Source: an uncultured Lachnospiraceae bacterium
Lineage (GTDB): Bacteria; Bacillota; Clostridia; Lachnospirales; Lachnospiraceae
Assembly (NCBI GenBank): GCA_949743325.1
Contig: CATJTQ010000130.1
Span: forward strand, 124,001-188,000
Direction: 5' to 3'
DNA: 64,000 nt
Shown here piece after piece: positions 52,921 to 62,027 of the stretch (positions are counted from its first letter, which is position 1; each line of letters starts with the position of its first letter). Both the position numbers and the translations under genes were made by a program. The notes under the pieces are model-generated. The model ran no database searches. It had not been told where the DNA came from and was given only the letters and a program-made list of their open reading frames with translations.

Positions 52921-53238
52921 TTAACGACATCTGAAACTTCCACATTCAGTCTGATCACTGCTTGACGCTTTAGAACCGTTAATTCCGATATGCTCGGCAT
53001 CACAGTAACCGCCTACATTGTACATGCAGTTTGTCGCCTTACAGTTAACCTCTGTAGCTTTACTAGGATCCCTATCCATACTGTTTGAGTAAGAACCCTC
53101 GCCTTTTTTATCATAACTTCCGCAACAAGTTTCACACTTTTCGTTTGCAGAACTTCCCTCTACCTCGATTTTTGCTTTACAGCAGCAATCATTGGAGTTA
53201 TGCATACAATTTGTAACATTACAGTCTAATTGTGTCAT
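52921..53238 (-). CDS. Protein with two DUF1540 domains
   Basis: 105 residues with two cysteine-rich copies of DUF1540: DCNVTNCMHNSNDCCCKAKI (about residues 5-40) and NCKATNCMYNVGGYCDAEHI (about 65-103), each ending with a CGS(F/Y) motif. The spacing suggests metal binding; function unknown. Common in Clostridia, often associated with spores, though nothing here proves that. It stands alone, 57 bp downstream of thrS. Confidence 0.9.
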   Translation of the reverse strand: MTQLDCNVTNCMHNSNDCCCKAKIEVEGSSANEKCETCCGSYDKKGEGSYSNSMDRDPSKATEVNCKATNCMYNVGGYCDAEHIGINGSKASSSDQTECGSFRCR

Positions 53239-53295
53239 AAAAAAACTACCTCCTGTATTTATAATCTACAAAAGATAGTTTTTACATTTTATATA

Positions 53296-55260
53296 TTATT
53301 TATTCTCTTCAATTTCAATTTTTCTTATTTCTTTCGTGCGTATTTCTTTACAAATATCATCAATAAACACATTTAATGATTTTTGTCCTTCATCACCTAA
53401 GAAACGGCTTCTAACAGATACAACACCATCCTCTTCTTCCTTTTGTCCAACGACAAGCATATAAGGTATTCTGTTAAGCCTTGCCTCTCGTATCTTATAT
53501 CCTATTTTCTCACTTCGCATATCTACTGATGTCAAAATTCCATTTTTCTTTAATTCAGACTCAACTTTATATGCATAATCACTATACTTTTCAGAAATAG
53601 GCAACACTCTTACCTGTTCAGGGCATAACCAAGTAGGAAGCATACCTGAATATTTTTCAATCAGCCAGGCGAGCGTTCTCTCATAACATCCCATCGACGT
53701 ACGGTGTATAATATAAGGACGCACTTTTTCACCTTTTTCATCTACATAATACATATCAAATTGTTCGGCCAAAAGTGCATCCCACTGTATTGTAATCATG
53801 GTATCTTCTTTACCATATACATTTTTAGCATTGATATCTACTTTAGGTCCATAAAAAGCAGCCTCGCCGACATCTTCAACAAAATCAATACCCAATTCTG
53901 TAAGCACTTCCCGAATATGCTGCTGAGTTTCTTCCCATACTTGCGGTTCACCAATATATTTTTCTTTGTTATCAGGATCCCATTTAGACAAATGATATGT
54001 GACATCCTCCTCAACTCCAAGAGTCTGCAACGTATATCTTGCCAACGCAAGACAACCCTTAAATTCTTCCACCATCTGGTCCGGTCTGACAACCAAATGC
54101 CCTTCAGAAATAGTAAACTGTCTTACACGTGTAAGACCATGCATCTCACCGGAGTCTTCATTTCTGAATAATGTAGATGTTTCGCCATAACGTATCGGCA
54201 GATCTCTGTACGATTTCTGACTTGCTTTATATACATAATACTGGAATGGACATGTCATTGGGCGCAGTGCAAACACCTCTTTGTCGGACTCTTCATCACC
54301 CATAACAAACATCCCTTCTTTATAGTGATCCCAATGTCCAGAAATTTTATACAAATCACTCTTCGCCATCAAAGGAGTCTTTGTACGGACATAACCGCGG
54401 TTATTGTCCTCTTCATCCTCAATCCACCTCTGTAATGTTTGAATAATTTTTGCTCCTTTAGGCATAAGAAGAGGCAGACCTTGTCCAATAACGTCAACTG
54501 TGGTAAATAATTCCATCTCTCTTCCTAATTTATTGTGATCTCTCTTTTTTATATCTTCTAAATGCTCTAAATAGGCATTTAACTCATCCTTTTTAGCAAA
54601 TGCCGTACCATATATTCTTGTGAGCATTTTATTTTTCTCGCTTCCTCTCCAATAAGCGCCTGATGAAGATATAAGCTTAAACGCTTTAATATTTTTCGTA
54701 CTCATTAAGTGAGGACCAGCACACAAGTCAGTAAATTTATCTCCTTGACTATAAAAAGAAATTACAGAATCATATGGCAAATCATTGATAAGTTCTACTT
54801 TATATGGCTCTCCTCTTTCTTCCATAAATTTAATTGCCTCACCGCGGGGCAGCTCAAATCTCTGTAGCTTCTCACCTTTCTTTATAATCTTCTTCATCTC
54901 CGCCTCAATAGCATCTAAATCTTCTCTTGAAAACGGCTGACATTCAAAATCATAATAAAAACCTGTATCTATTGAAGGTCCTATAGCTAACTTTGCATCA
55001 GGATAAAGATTCTTCACCGCCTCTGCAAGAATGTGACTTACAGTGTGGCGAAGAGCTGCAAGACCTTTTTCATCATTTGCAGTTAAAATACTTAACTGCG
55101 CATCATCTTTTACCATTGTTCGCAGATCAACAACCTCACCATTAAGTTCAGCCGCTGTTGCGGCTCTTGCCAAACCTTCGCTTATATCAGCGGCAATATC
55201 AATAATTGACATTTGATTATCATACTCTCTTGTTGAGCCATCTTTCAATGTAATAATCAT
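53296..55260 (-). CDS. thrS: Threonyl-tRNA synthetase
   Basis: 654 residues: a TGS domain (1-60), the SAD editing domain with TVSHILAEAVKNLYPDA and the HxxxH/Cys editing site (TDLCAGPHLMST), the class II core with motif 2 (ALRPMTCPFQYYVYK, with the zinc Cys), motif 3 near RTSMGCYERTLAWLIEKY, and a C-terminal anticodon-binding domain (VRVLPISEKYSDYAYKVE). It charges tRNA-Thr. Expression is controlled by the T-box leader upstream. RBS AGGAGG-like. Confidence 0.97.
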   Translation of the reverse strand: MIITLKDGSTREYDNQMSIIDIAADISEGLARAATAAELNGEVVDLRTMVKDDAQLSILTANDEKGLAALRHTVSHILAEAVKNLYPDAKLAIGPSIDTGFYYDFECQPFSREDLDAIEAEMKKIIKKGEKLQRFELPRGEAIKFMEERGEPYKVELINDLPYDSVISFYSQGDKFTDLCAGPHLMSTKNIKAFKLISSSGAYWRGSEKNKMLTRIYGTAFAKKDELNAYLEHLEDIKKRDHNKLGREMELFTTVDVIGQGLPLLMPKGAKIIQTLQRWIEDEEDNNRGYVRTKTPLMAKSDLYKISGHWDHYKEGMFVMGDEESDKEVFALRPMTCPFQYYVYKASQKSYRDLPIRYGETSTLFRNEDSGEMHGLTRVRQFTISEGHLVVRPDQMVEEFKGCLALARYTLQTLGVEEDVTYHLSKWDPDNKEKYIGEPQVWEETQQHIREVLTELGIDFVEDVGEAAFYGPKVDINAKNVYGKEDTMITIQWDALLAEQFDMYYVDEKGEKVRPYIIHRTSMGCYERTLAWLIEKYSGMLPTWLCPEQVRVLPISEKYSDYAYKVESELKKNGILTSVDMRSEKIGYKIREARLNRIPYMLVVGQKEEEDGVVSVRSRFLGDEGQKSLNVFIDDICKEIRTKEIRKIEIEENK

Positions 55261-55299
55261 TTTATATTCCTCCTTATTTTCTTCATACTAATTTTGTAC

Positions 55300-55590
55300 A
55301 TATAAAAAAGTCCCTTTTTGCTGTTACACAAAGAGGGACGAGATTTACCCGCGGTTCCACCCATTTTCTTTACTAAGATAATACCCCAATTCAAACAGTT
55401 ACTTAGCTTACTGCTCACTGGAATAATAGCTTTCATAAAACCACTTAATTGATTATAACGGAATCACCGGACCGGATTGGGGTCACTCCGAGGCAGTTTT
55501 CAAATATCTTCCACTAAAATACTCACAGCAATTAATGTATTTCTCTCTGAAGCTTCCAATACTTTACTCTTCTCATCACAGTGTTAATTT
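55300..55590 (-). promoter_or_regulatory. T-box riboswitch of thrS
   Basis: The conserved T-box sequence GGGTGGAACCGCGG lies at 55350-55363 on the minus strand. Downstream is a terminator hairpin (GTCCCTCTTTG / CAAAAAGGGAC, about 55306-55339) with a T-run. Stem I features are upstream: GATGAGAAGAG near 55575 and CAGAGAG near 55545. A candidate Thr specifier ACT is at 55495-55497 on the minus strand. Uncharged tRNA-Thr would favour readthrough. Confidence 0.9.
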
Positions 55591-55603
55591 TTATAATTAA
55601 TAA

Positions 55604-55927
55604 TTATTGATTAGGCTTTTCTGTCATATCAGGAGCCTGATCTTTTGAAGCATCTCCATCTTCACTATTCAAAGGTGCCATAGCTTCATCCATTTTAAGA
55701 TTTCCTACATAACTGTTTATTGAATCAACATTTACTGTATTTGCATCAGTACCTTTTCCACTGGAATTTGCATAATTATAAACTACGAAACCAATTATTA
55801 CCGCCACTGCAATAACAGCTGCACCTGCTGCAAGATTAGTCAGAAGCGATTTTCTTTTTTTCTTTTTTATTGTATCTTTTCGATTACGCTTCTCTTCTTT
55901 ATATTCTAAAACCTTCTTTTGACTCAT
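55604..55927 (-). CDS. Small single-pass membrane protein, unrecognised
   Basis: 107 residues. A very basic N-terminal region (YKEEKRNRKDTIKKKKRKS) precedes one membrane helix (LAAGAAVIAVAVIIGFVVYN, about 33-52) and an acidic extracytoplasmic tail. No signal-peptidase site, so it is probably anchored with the tail outside. No family recognised; similar small proteins are common in Lachnospiraceae. It lies upstream of the thrS T-box on the same strand. Confidence 0.6.
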   Translation of the reverse strand: MSQKKVLEYKEEKRNRKDTIKKKKRKSLLTNLAAGAAVIAVAVIIGFVVYNYANSSGKGTDANTVNVDSINSYVGNLKMDEAMAPLNSEDGDASKDQAPDMTEKPNQ

Positions 55928-56047
55928 ATATAATTCCCTTCCATGTAACAGACTTTATACTGTAAATTATCTATCAACTAAACTATTTAGCCATTATAAC
56001 TTAAAAAATATTTAAAGTCAAGATGTGTCAAATGCCAAATTATATTA

Positions 56048-57652
56048 TTAAACATTATCACCCTTTTCAGTCTTCTTATCCCCACTATCAGCCAACTTTG
56101 CACCTGCAAAACCTGCAAGAACAGATGATAAGTTTATTCCTGTAGATTCCTGAAGTCCGTCTGTAACTTGAGTTAATGTTCCCATAATATCCTTCATCAG
56201 CTTAGATGAATTGCCATCGCCATACATCGTAATCTTATCAACTTTCGCTAAAGGCTCAGCAATATTCTTAGCAATCTCCGGCATTGCCTTAAAATACATT
56301 TCAAGTACCGCAGCTTCACCCATCTGCTTCATCGCTTCCGCTTTCTTCTCAATACCCTCTGCCTCAGCTAATGCCTTTGCTTTTATCGCTTCTGCCTCTG
56401 CCAAACCTTTGCTTCTTATACCATCAGCTTCCTGTTCCATCATATATTTTTTTGCCTCTGCTGTAGCTTTCAGCGCCTCTGCCTCTTTTTCTTTCTCATA
56501 TTTTTCTGCTTCAGCATTCTTTTGTCTCTCAAACAAATCTGCCTCTGATTTTCTTTGTGTTTCGTATAAAGTAGCGTCGGCTTCCTGCTGCTTTGCATAT
56601 TTCTCTGCCTCCGCCTGTTTTCTTATTTTGGCCTCAAGACTGCGCTCTGTAAGCTCTACTTCTTTTACCTGCAAAGCAATAGCTTTTTCTTTTCTCGCTA
56701 AATTTGCCTCAGCCGTAGCTATCTCAACAGTTTTTCTCTCTGTTTCCTGCTGAATATTGTACGCCGCGTCCGCTATAGCCTTTTTAGTATCTGCGTCCTT
56801 CTGAAGTTCAGCTTTCTTTATAGCCAGCTCGTTTTCCTTCTGAGCAATCGCAGTATCTGAATTTATTTGAGCTTCCTTGGCCTCTCTGTCCGCTTCAGCC
56901 TCTACAATAGCCTTCTCTTTCTGAGCTTTTGCCTTTGCATTTGCAATCTCCAAATCAGAACTTACTTCTGCATCATTAGCTTCCTTCCGCGCCTGAGCCT
57001 GTGCTTTCGCTATCTCTTTCTCACTCTCGGCACGTGAAATTGCAGCATTTTTCTGTATTTTTACAATATTATCGACGCCAAGATTCTCTATTACTCCATT
57101 GCCGTCTTCAAAATTCTGAACATTAAAACTTACGATATCCAAACCCATTGCCGCAAGATCCGGCTCTGCATTCTCCTTGACAAGATTAGCAAATTTCTGC
57201 CTGTCAGAAACCATCTCTTCCAAATTCATCTTACCTACAATTTCTCGCATATTACCTTCAAGAACTTCCCTTGCAACCTGAGCAATATAATCTACTGGTT
57301 TATTAAGAAAATTCTGTGCAGCCAGCTTAAGCCTCTCTTCATTGTCACTTATCTTAACATTTACAGCCGCATCAACACGTATATTGATATAATCCGCTGT
57401 CGGAACAGCGCTTGACGTCTTTACGTCAATTGGAATTAACTGTAAATTAAGTTCATCCTTCTTTTCAAGAAATGGAATTTTTATTCCTGCTTTACCAATT
57501 AGAACTTTAGGATATTTTCTCAATCCTGATATTATAAAGGCCGTATCAGGCGAAGCCTTTACATAACCTGAAACAAAGAAAATTATTATAAAAATCACTG
57601 CCAAAACCACTGGTATAATAATATCTAAATAACTTAAAATCTCGTTAACCAT
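56048..57652 (-). CDS. floT: Flotillin-family protein (SPFH domain)
   Basis: 534 residues. One N-terminal membrane helix (VVLAVIFIIIFFVSGYVKAS) is followed by an SPFH/PHB domain (GLRKYPKVLIGKAGIKIPFL; NIRVDAAVNVKISDNEERL; VAREVLEGNMREIVGKMNLE). A long coiled coil from about 210 to 430 has many EA/AK repeats. The C-terminal region is glycine-containing (FAGAKLADSG). This is the Bacillus FloT/YuaG type, which organises membrane microdomains. A companion NfeD gene is not adjacent. It lies 23 bp downstream of the M18 peptidase gene, so they may be cotranscribed. Confidence 0.92.
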   Translation of the reverse strand: MVNEILSYLDIIIPVVLAVIFIIIFFVSGYVKASPDTAFIISGLRKYPKVLIGKAGIKIPFLEKKDELNLQLIPIDVKTSSAVPTADYINIRVDAAVNVKISDNEERLKLAAQNFLNKPVDYIAQVAREVLEGNMREIVGKMNLEEMVSDRQKFANLVKENAEPDLAAMGLDIVSFNVQNFEDGNGVIENLGVDNIVKIQKNAAISRAESEKEIAKAQAQARKEANDAEVSSDLEIANAKAKAQKEKAIVEAEADREAKEAQINSDTAIAQKENELAIKKAELQKDADTKKAIADAAYNIQQETERKTVEIATAEANLARKEKAIALQVKEVELTERSLEAKIRKQAEAEKYAKQQEADATLYETQRKSEADLFERQKNAEAEKYEKEKEAEALKATAEAKKYMMEQEADGIRSKGLAEAEAIKAKALAEAEGIEKKAEAMKQMGEAAVLEMYFKAMPEIAKNIAEPLAKVDKITMYGDGNSSKLMKDIMGTLTQVTDGLQESTGINLSSVLAGFAGAKLADSGDKKTEKGDNV

Positions 57653-57675
57653 ATTGTTCCTCCTTCGTATAATTA

Positions 57676-58974
57676 CTATATTTCAAAAAATTTATTTATT
57701 AGATTCTGTGCAGCAACCTGATCCTCCTCGCCCATTAGTTCCCTCGCCGAATGCATTGCCAGCAGTGGTATTCCAAGATCAACAATCTTCATCGGCAGCA
57801 TTGTCCCAGCAATTGCTCCTAGAGTACTTCCACCTGTACCATCAGAACGATTTACGCTCTTTTGGTAAGCAATTTTTTCACTGTCACAAATCTGCTGAAC
57901 TATCGCAATTGCTTCACTGTCGGTTGCATACGCCTGCGAACATGCCTCTTTTATACAGATACCGCCGTTTAAAACAGGTTTATTTGTAGGATCATATTTG
58001 TCCTTCTTATTTGGATGAAATGCGTGAGACACATCCATTGACAACATAATACTATCTGCCACGTTCTCTACAAACATCATTCGGTCCTGTCCGCAGCTCA
58101 AGAAAATTTTCTCAATAATATGGCCTAACAGCTGTGAAGCAGCTCCCTGCTTTGTTCTGCTGCCGATCTCCTCATGATCAAACATTGCGATCATATTAAT
58201 TCCAGTCTTTCTTTTTGACGAAATAATTCCCTCTACCGCGGCATATGATGAGACTAAATTATCAAGACGTGGTGATGATATAAATTCTTTATCAAATCCA
58301 ATCTGCTGCGGCTCATCTGTATTGTACATACTAAGCTCATAATCTAATATATCTTCTTTATTTACAGCCAATTTTTTAGATATTGCATCAACTAAAAAAT
58401 CAGTCTGTTTTTTATCAATATCAATTCCGGCAATAGGAATCATATCTGTCTGCTTATTCAATTCTACGCCTTTGTTTAAATCCCTGTTTATATGAATTGC
58501 TACATTTGGAATTGTAACTACTGGACGTTTAAAATCTACTAATTCCATTCTTGGCTTAAATAAATTATCTGATCTGAGTGCAACCCTTCCGGCAATTGAA
58601 AGAGGTCTGTCAAGCCATGTATTTAAAATTGCACCTCCATACATCTCTACATTTAATTTCTGATAGCCTTCTTCATTCATCTCCGCATGAGTTTTAATTC
58701 TTGGACATGGAAAATCCACATGCGTAGCAACAATTCTTGCCGCCTGATGATAAAAAAATGATTTTCCAACAGAAAAAGCAAATATACTTGAACTATGACA
58801 CACAACATAATAGCTTTTTCCCCTTTCAAGAGACCATGTGTCAGCGAGATTAAGTTTTATAAATCCTGCTGCCCTCAATCTTCTCTCAGATTCTTTTACA
58901 ACATGAAAAGGACTGCTACCTTTCTTAATATAAGAAAAAAAATCTTCTCTGTACTCTTTTTTCAATTTAACCAC
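57676..58974 (-). CDS. M18-family aminopeptidase
   Basis: 432 residues of cytoplasmic metallopeptidase that removes N-terminal (often acidic) amino acids. Metal ligands and catalytic residues are visible in ATHVDFPCPRIKTHAE (His), MIAMFDHEEIGSRTKQGA (Glu pair) and MLSMDVSHAFHPN (Asp, His). A late GTMLP...HSARELMG segment supplies the last His. Length and the order of motifs fit M18 rather than M20. Followed by floT on the same strand and divergent from the DUF5721 gene. Confidence 0.93.
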   Translation of the reverse strand: MVKLKKEYREDFFSYIKKGSSPFHVVKESERRLRAAGFIKLNLADTWSLERGKSYYVVCHSSSIFAFSVGKSFFYHQAARIVATHVDFPCPRIKTHAEMNEEGYQKLNVEMYGGAILNTWLDRPLSIAGRVALRSDNLFKPRMELVDFKRPVVTIPNVAIHINRDLNKGVELNKQTDMIPIAGIDIDKKQTDFLVDAISKKLAVNKEDILDYELSMYNTDEPQQIGFDKEFISSPRLDNLVSSYAAVEGIISSKRKTGINMIAMFDHEEIGSRTKQGAASQLLGHIIEKIFLSCGQDRMMFVENVADSIMLSMDVSHAFHPNKKDKYDPTNKPVLNGGICIKEACSQAYATDSEAIAIVQQICDSEKIAYQKSVNRSDGTGGSTLGAIAGTMLPMKIVDLGIPLLAMHSARELMGEEDQVAAQNLINKFFEI

Positions 58975-59159
58975 TGCTTTCTTATTTTATTAATTTCTAT
59001 AAATTATTCTATTACCACGAACAATAAACTATCCAAATTATATCATATACATAATCAAATTACAATAATGGCACTAACATACTTTGAACTTTTAATATAA
59101 TATGCTATACTTACACTTAGCTAGTTGCCCACGGAAATACACAATAGAAAGGATTTAAC

Positions 59160-59663
59160 ATGTTATCATTACTAATACCTGAGACTAAAGATTTTATGAA
59201 GCATTTACTCATAGAAAATATATTTGACAATTTTTCAATTGTTGAAGCAAATATATCTACTTCAATATCTACTTCAATAGATGGACATATTAACAAAGAA
59301 TTCTTTTCAAAAGATGAGTTGGAAACACTAAATATTGAAAACAGAGAATATATGCCATGGTCAATAGTAAAACCATTATGTTTTAATTTAATTAAAGGAA
59401 AAAATACACCTACATATTTCAGAATTACATTGTCACTGTCAGAAGATTCTGTAGAAAATGTTATAAAACAAACTAAAATAAACATTTCGCCTGATCAAAT
59501 TAAAGGTCTGTTAGTAAATTTTAAATATGACGGGAAACATATAAGCTGCACTACCGCTACAAGCCTAAAAATATTTACATTAGATAAAACTCTTGATAAT
59601 GAATGGGATTTATTATTTGAAAAATTTCTTAAAAAGCATGAAATTATTAGCACTCAACTTTAA
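59160..59663 (+). CDS. DUF5721-family protein
   Basis: 167 residues, recognised as the Lachnospiraceae family DUF5721 from its opening (LLIPETKDFMKHLLIENIFD, then NFSIVEANI) and the central FDGHINKEFFSKDEL-like segment. Function unknown. There is no signal or membrane segment. Its last codons overlap the CIRCE element of htpG. Divergent from the M18 peptidase gene. RBS (GAAAGGA) near the start is acceptable. Confidence 0.78.
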   Translation: MLSLLIPETKDFMKHLLIENIFDNFSIVEANISTSISTSIDGHINKEFFSKDELETLNIENREYMPWSIVKPLCFNLIKGKNTPTYFRITLSLSEDSVENVIKQTKINISPDQIKGLLVNFKYDGKHISCTTATSLKIFTLDKTLDNEWDLLFEKFLKKHEIISTQL

Positions 59664-59673
59664 TGAGTGCTAA
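59647..59673 (+). promoter_or_regulatory. CIRCE element (HrcA operator) upstream of htpG
   Basis: TTAGCACTC-N9-GAGTGCTAA is a perfect match to the CIRCE consensus. It overlaps the 3' end of the DUF5721 gene and lies just before the htpG promoter, so HrcA should repress htpG directly. Confidence 0.95.
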
Positions 59674-59680
59674 TTTTCCC

Positions 59681-59709
59681 TTGACAATTCTAAAATACGG
59701 TAGTACTAT
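59681..59709 (+). promoter_or_regulatory. Sigma-A promoter of htpG
   Basis: TTGACA (59681-59686), 17-bp spacer, TACTAT (59704-59709). It begins 8 bp after the CIRCE element and about 80 bp before the start codon. Confidence 0.8.
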
Positions 59710-59787
59710 ATTGAAAAGCATTTCCAATGTGCTTACAATAATGCAACAACATAAAAACAAGATTAAACATATTAAGGAGTGATTTCA

Positions 59788-61833
59788 ATGAGCCAAAAAC
59801 ATGGCAATCTTTCAATTAACAGTGATAATATTTTTCCTGTTATAAAAAAATGGCTTTATTCTGACCATGATATCTTTGCAAGAGAATTGATATCCAATGC
59901 ATGTGATGCTATTACAAAAATTAAAAAACTTGAAATTATGGGAGAATACTCTTTCCCTGATGATTATGAAAGCAAAATTACAGTAATTGCAAACCCAGAA
60001 GAAAAAAGTCTTAAATTTATTGATAACGGTATTGGAATGACAGCTGAAGAAGTTGAGGAATATATTAACCAAATAGCATTTTCCGGCGCTACTGACTTTC
60101 TTGAAAAATATAAGGACAAGACTAATGAAGACCAGATTATAGGTCATTTTGGACTGGGTTTTTATTCAGCATTTATGGTTGCCGATGAAGTTCATATTGA
60201 TACATTATCTTACAAAGAAGGCGCTACGGCAGTTCATTGGGAATGTGACGGCGGCACAGAATTTGATATGACTGACGGAAACCGCAGCGAAGTCGGTACA
60301 GAAATAACATTATACTTAAATGAGGACTGCCTTGAATTTGCTAACGAATATAGAATTAAAGAAGTTTTATCCAAATACTGCAGCTTTATGCCAACTCCTA
60401 TCTTTGTGGAGAAAGCAAACGCTGAACCAGAATATGAGACCATTCTTCCGGAAGAGAAAACGGAAAAAGATACGGTAATTGAGACAATCATTGAAGAAGC
60501 TAAGACAGAAGAGCAGGAAAATGAGAACGGAGAAAAAGAAATTGTTGAAATTTCTCCTAAACAAGAAAAGCTAAAAATATTAAAGAGACCTGTCCCAATC
60601 AACGAAACTCAGCCTCTTTGGACAAAACATCCAAACGACTGCTCTGACGATGAATACAAAAAATTCTACCGTGAAGTATTTCATGATTTTAAGGAACCTC
60701 TTTTCTGGATTCACCTTAATATGGACTACCCGTTTAATTTAAAAGGTATTTTGTACTTTCCTAAAATAAATACAGAATATGATTCTATAGAAGGAATTAT
60801 TAAACTTTACAACAACCAAGTATTTATCGCAGATAATATAAAAGAAGTTATACCTGAGTTTCTTATGCTTTTAAAGGGCGTTATCGACTGTCCTGACTTA
60901 CCTCTAAATGTGTCTCGAAGCGCATTGCAGAACGACGGTTTTGTAAAGAAGATTTCTGATTATATTTCTAAAAAAGTTGCAGATAAACTGTCTGGAATGT
61001 GTAAAACTGACAAAGAGAATTATGAAAAATATTGGGATGATATCAGCCCATTTATTAAATTCGGATGCTTAAAAGATGATAAATTCTGTGAAAAAATGAC
61101 TAACTTCATCTTATTTAAAAATTTAGATGATAAATATCTTACTCTTCCTGAATGCTTTGAAATTGAAGACAAAAAAGATGATGAAGCTGAAGTTGTATCA
61201 GACGACAACGAGGAAAATCAAGATACACCAAAGAAAACATTATACTATGTAACTGACAGACAACAACAAAGTCAGTATATAAATATGTTTAAAGAAGAAA
61301 AACTTGATGCCTTAATCTTAGAACATAATATTGACAGCGCTTTTATCAATCACCTCGAACAAAAAAATGAAAACATTAGGTTTATGAGAATAGATGCTGA
61401 TGTAACAGACACTTTTAAGGAAGAAACTGAAAATGACGAAGCCTTTAAAGAGAAGGCTGACACTCTTACAGAAGTGTTCAGAAAAGCATTAGGAAAAGAT
61501 CAGCTCGACGTTAAAGTTGAAAAACTTAAAAATTGTGCCGTATCATCTATGATTACTTTATCAGAAGATACACGACGAATGCAGGATATGATGAAAATGT
61601 ACAATATGTATGGAATGGATCCAAACATGATGCCTTCTAATGAAACATTAGTACTAAATGCAAATAATAATCTTGTGAATTATATATTGGAAAATAAAGA
61701 TTCAGAAAATGTTCCGATGATGTGCGAACAGCTTTATGACCTTGCTATGATTAGTCATAAACCGCTCTCTCCTGAAGCTATGACAAAATTTGTTGCCAGA
61801 AGCAATGAAATATTAACCCTTCTAACTAAATAG
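59788..61833 (+). CDS. htpG: Molecular chaperone HtpG (Hsp90)
   Basis: 681 residues from the ATG at 59788 (AAGGAG 8 nt upstream; preferred over 59779). The N-terminal GHKL ATPase site has FARELISNACDAITKIKKL, FIDNGIGMTAEEVE and GHFGLGFYSAFMVAD. The middle domain contains LPLNVSRSALQND with the catalytic Arg, and a C-terminal dimerisation domain follows, with MMKMYNMYGMD. An acidic insert occurs between the N and middle domains (about 230-265). Controlled by HrcA through CIRCE. Convergent with the lipoprotein gene. Confidence 0.96.
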   Translation: MSQKHGNLSINSDNIFPVIKKWLYSDHDIFARELISNACDAITKIKKLEIMGEYSFPDDYESKITVIANPEEKSLKFIDNGIGMTAEEVEEYINQIAFSGATDFLEKYKDKTNEDQIIGHFGLGFYSAFMVADEVHIDTLSYKEGATAVHWECDGGTEFDMTDGNRSEVGTEITLYLNEDCLEFANEYRIKEVLSKYCSFMPTPIFVEKANAEPEYETILPEEKTEKDTVIETIIEEAKTEEQENENGEKEIVEISPKQEKLKILKRPVPINETQPLWTKHPNDCSDDEYKKFYREVFHDFKEPLFWIHLNMDYPFNLKGILYFPKINTEYDSIEGIIKLYNNQVFIADNIKEVIPEFLMLLKGVIDCPDLPLNVSRSALQNDGFVKKISDYISKKVADKLSGMCKTDKENYEKYWDDISPFIKFGCLKDDKFCEKMTNFILFKNLDDKYLTLPECFEIEDKKDDEAEVVSDDNEENQDTPKKTLYYVTDRQQQSQYINMFKEEKLDALILEHNIDSAFINHLEQKNENIRFMRIDADVTDTFKEETENDEAFKEKADTLTEVFRKALGKDQLDVKVEKLKNCAVSSMITLSEDTRRMQDMMKMYNMYGMDPNMMPSNETLVLNANNNLVNYILENKDSENVPMMCEQLYDLAMISHKPLSPEAMTKFVARSNEILTLLTK

Positions 61834-61925
61834 TCAAAGACTTAGCAACAAACAGTCTCCTGACTCATATAACAAAGAAAAAAATAACAACAAACAAAAA
61901 AATTTACTTATTTTCTACAAAATGC

Positions 61926-62025
61926 AAGTGCTGCGGCCAGAAATACTATTCAACACAATTATATTTCTTAGATATTTATTCTAAAAAAAATATATTGTTT
62001 TAGAATAGTCCTAACCGCAGCACTT
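61926..62025. terminator. Long palindromic region between convergent htpG and the lipoprotein gene
   Basis: AAGTGCTGCGG (61926-61936) pairs perfectly with CCGCAGCACTT (62015-62025). Inner arms ACTATTC / GAATAGT and TTCTAAAA / TTTTAGAA continue the fold. It can serve both genes as a terminator, or could be a MITE-like relic. Confidence 0.55.
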
Positions 62026-62027
62026 AA

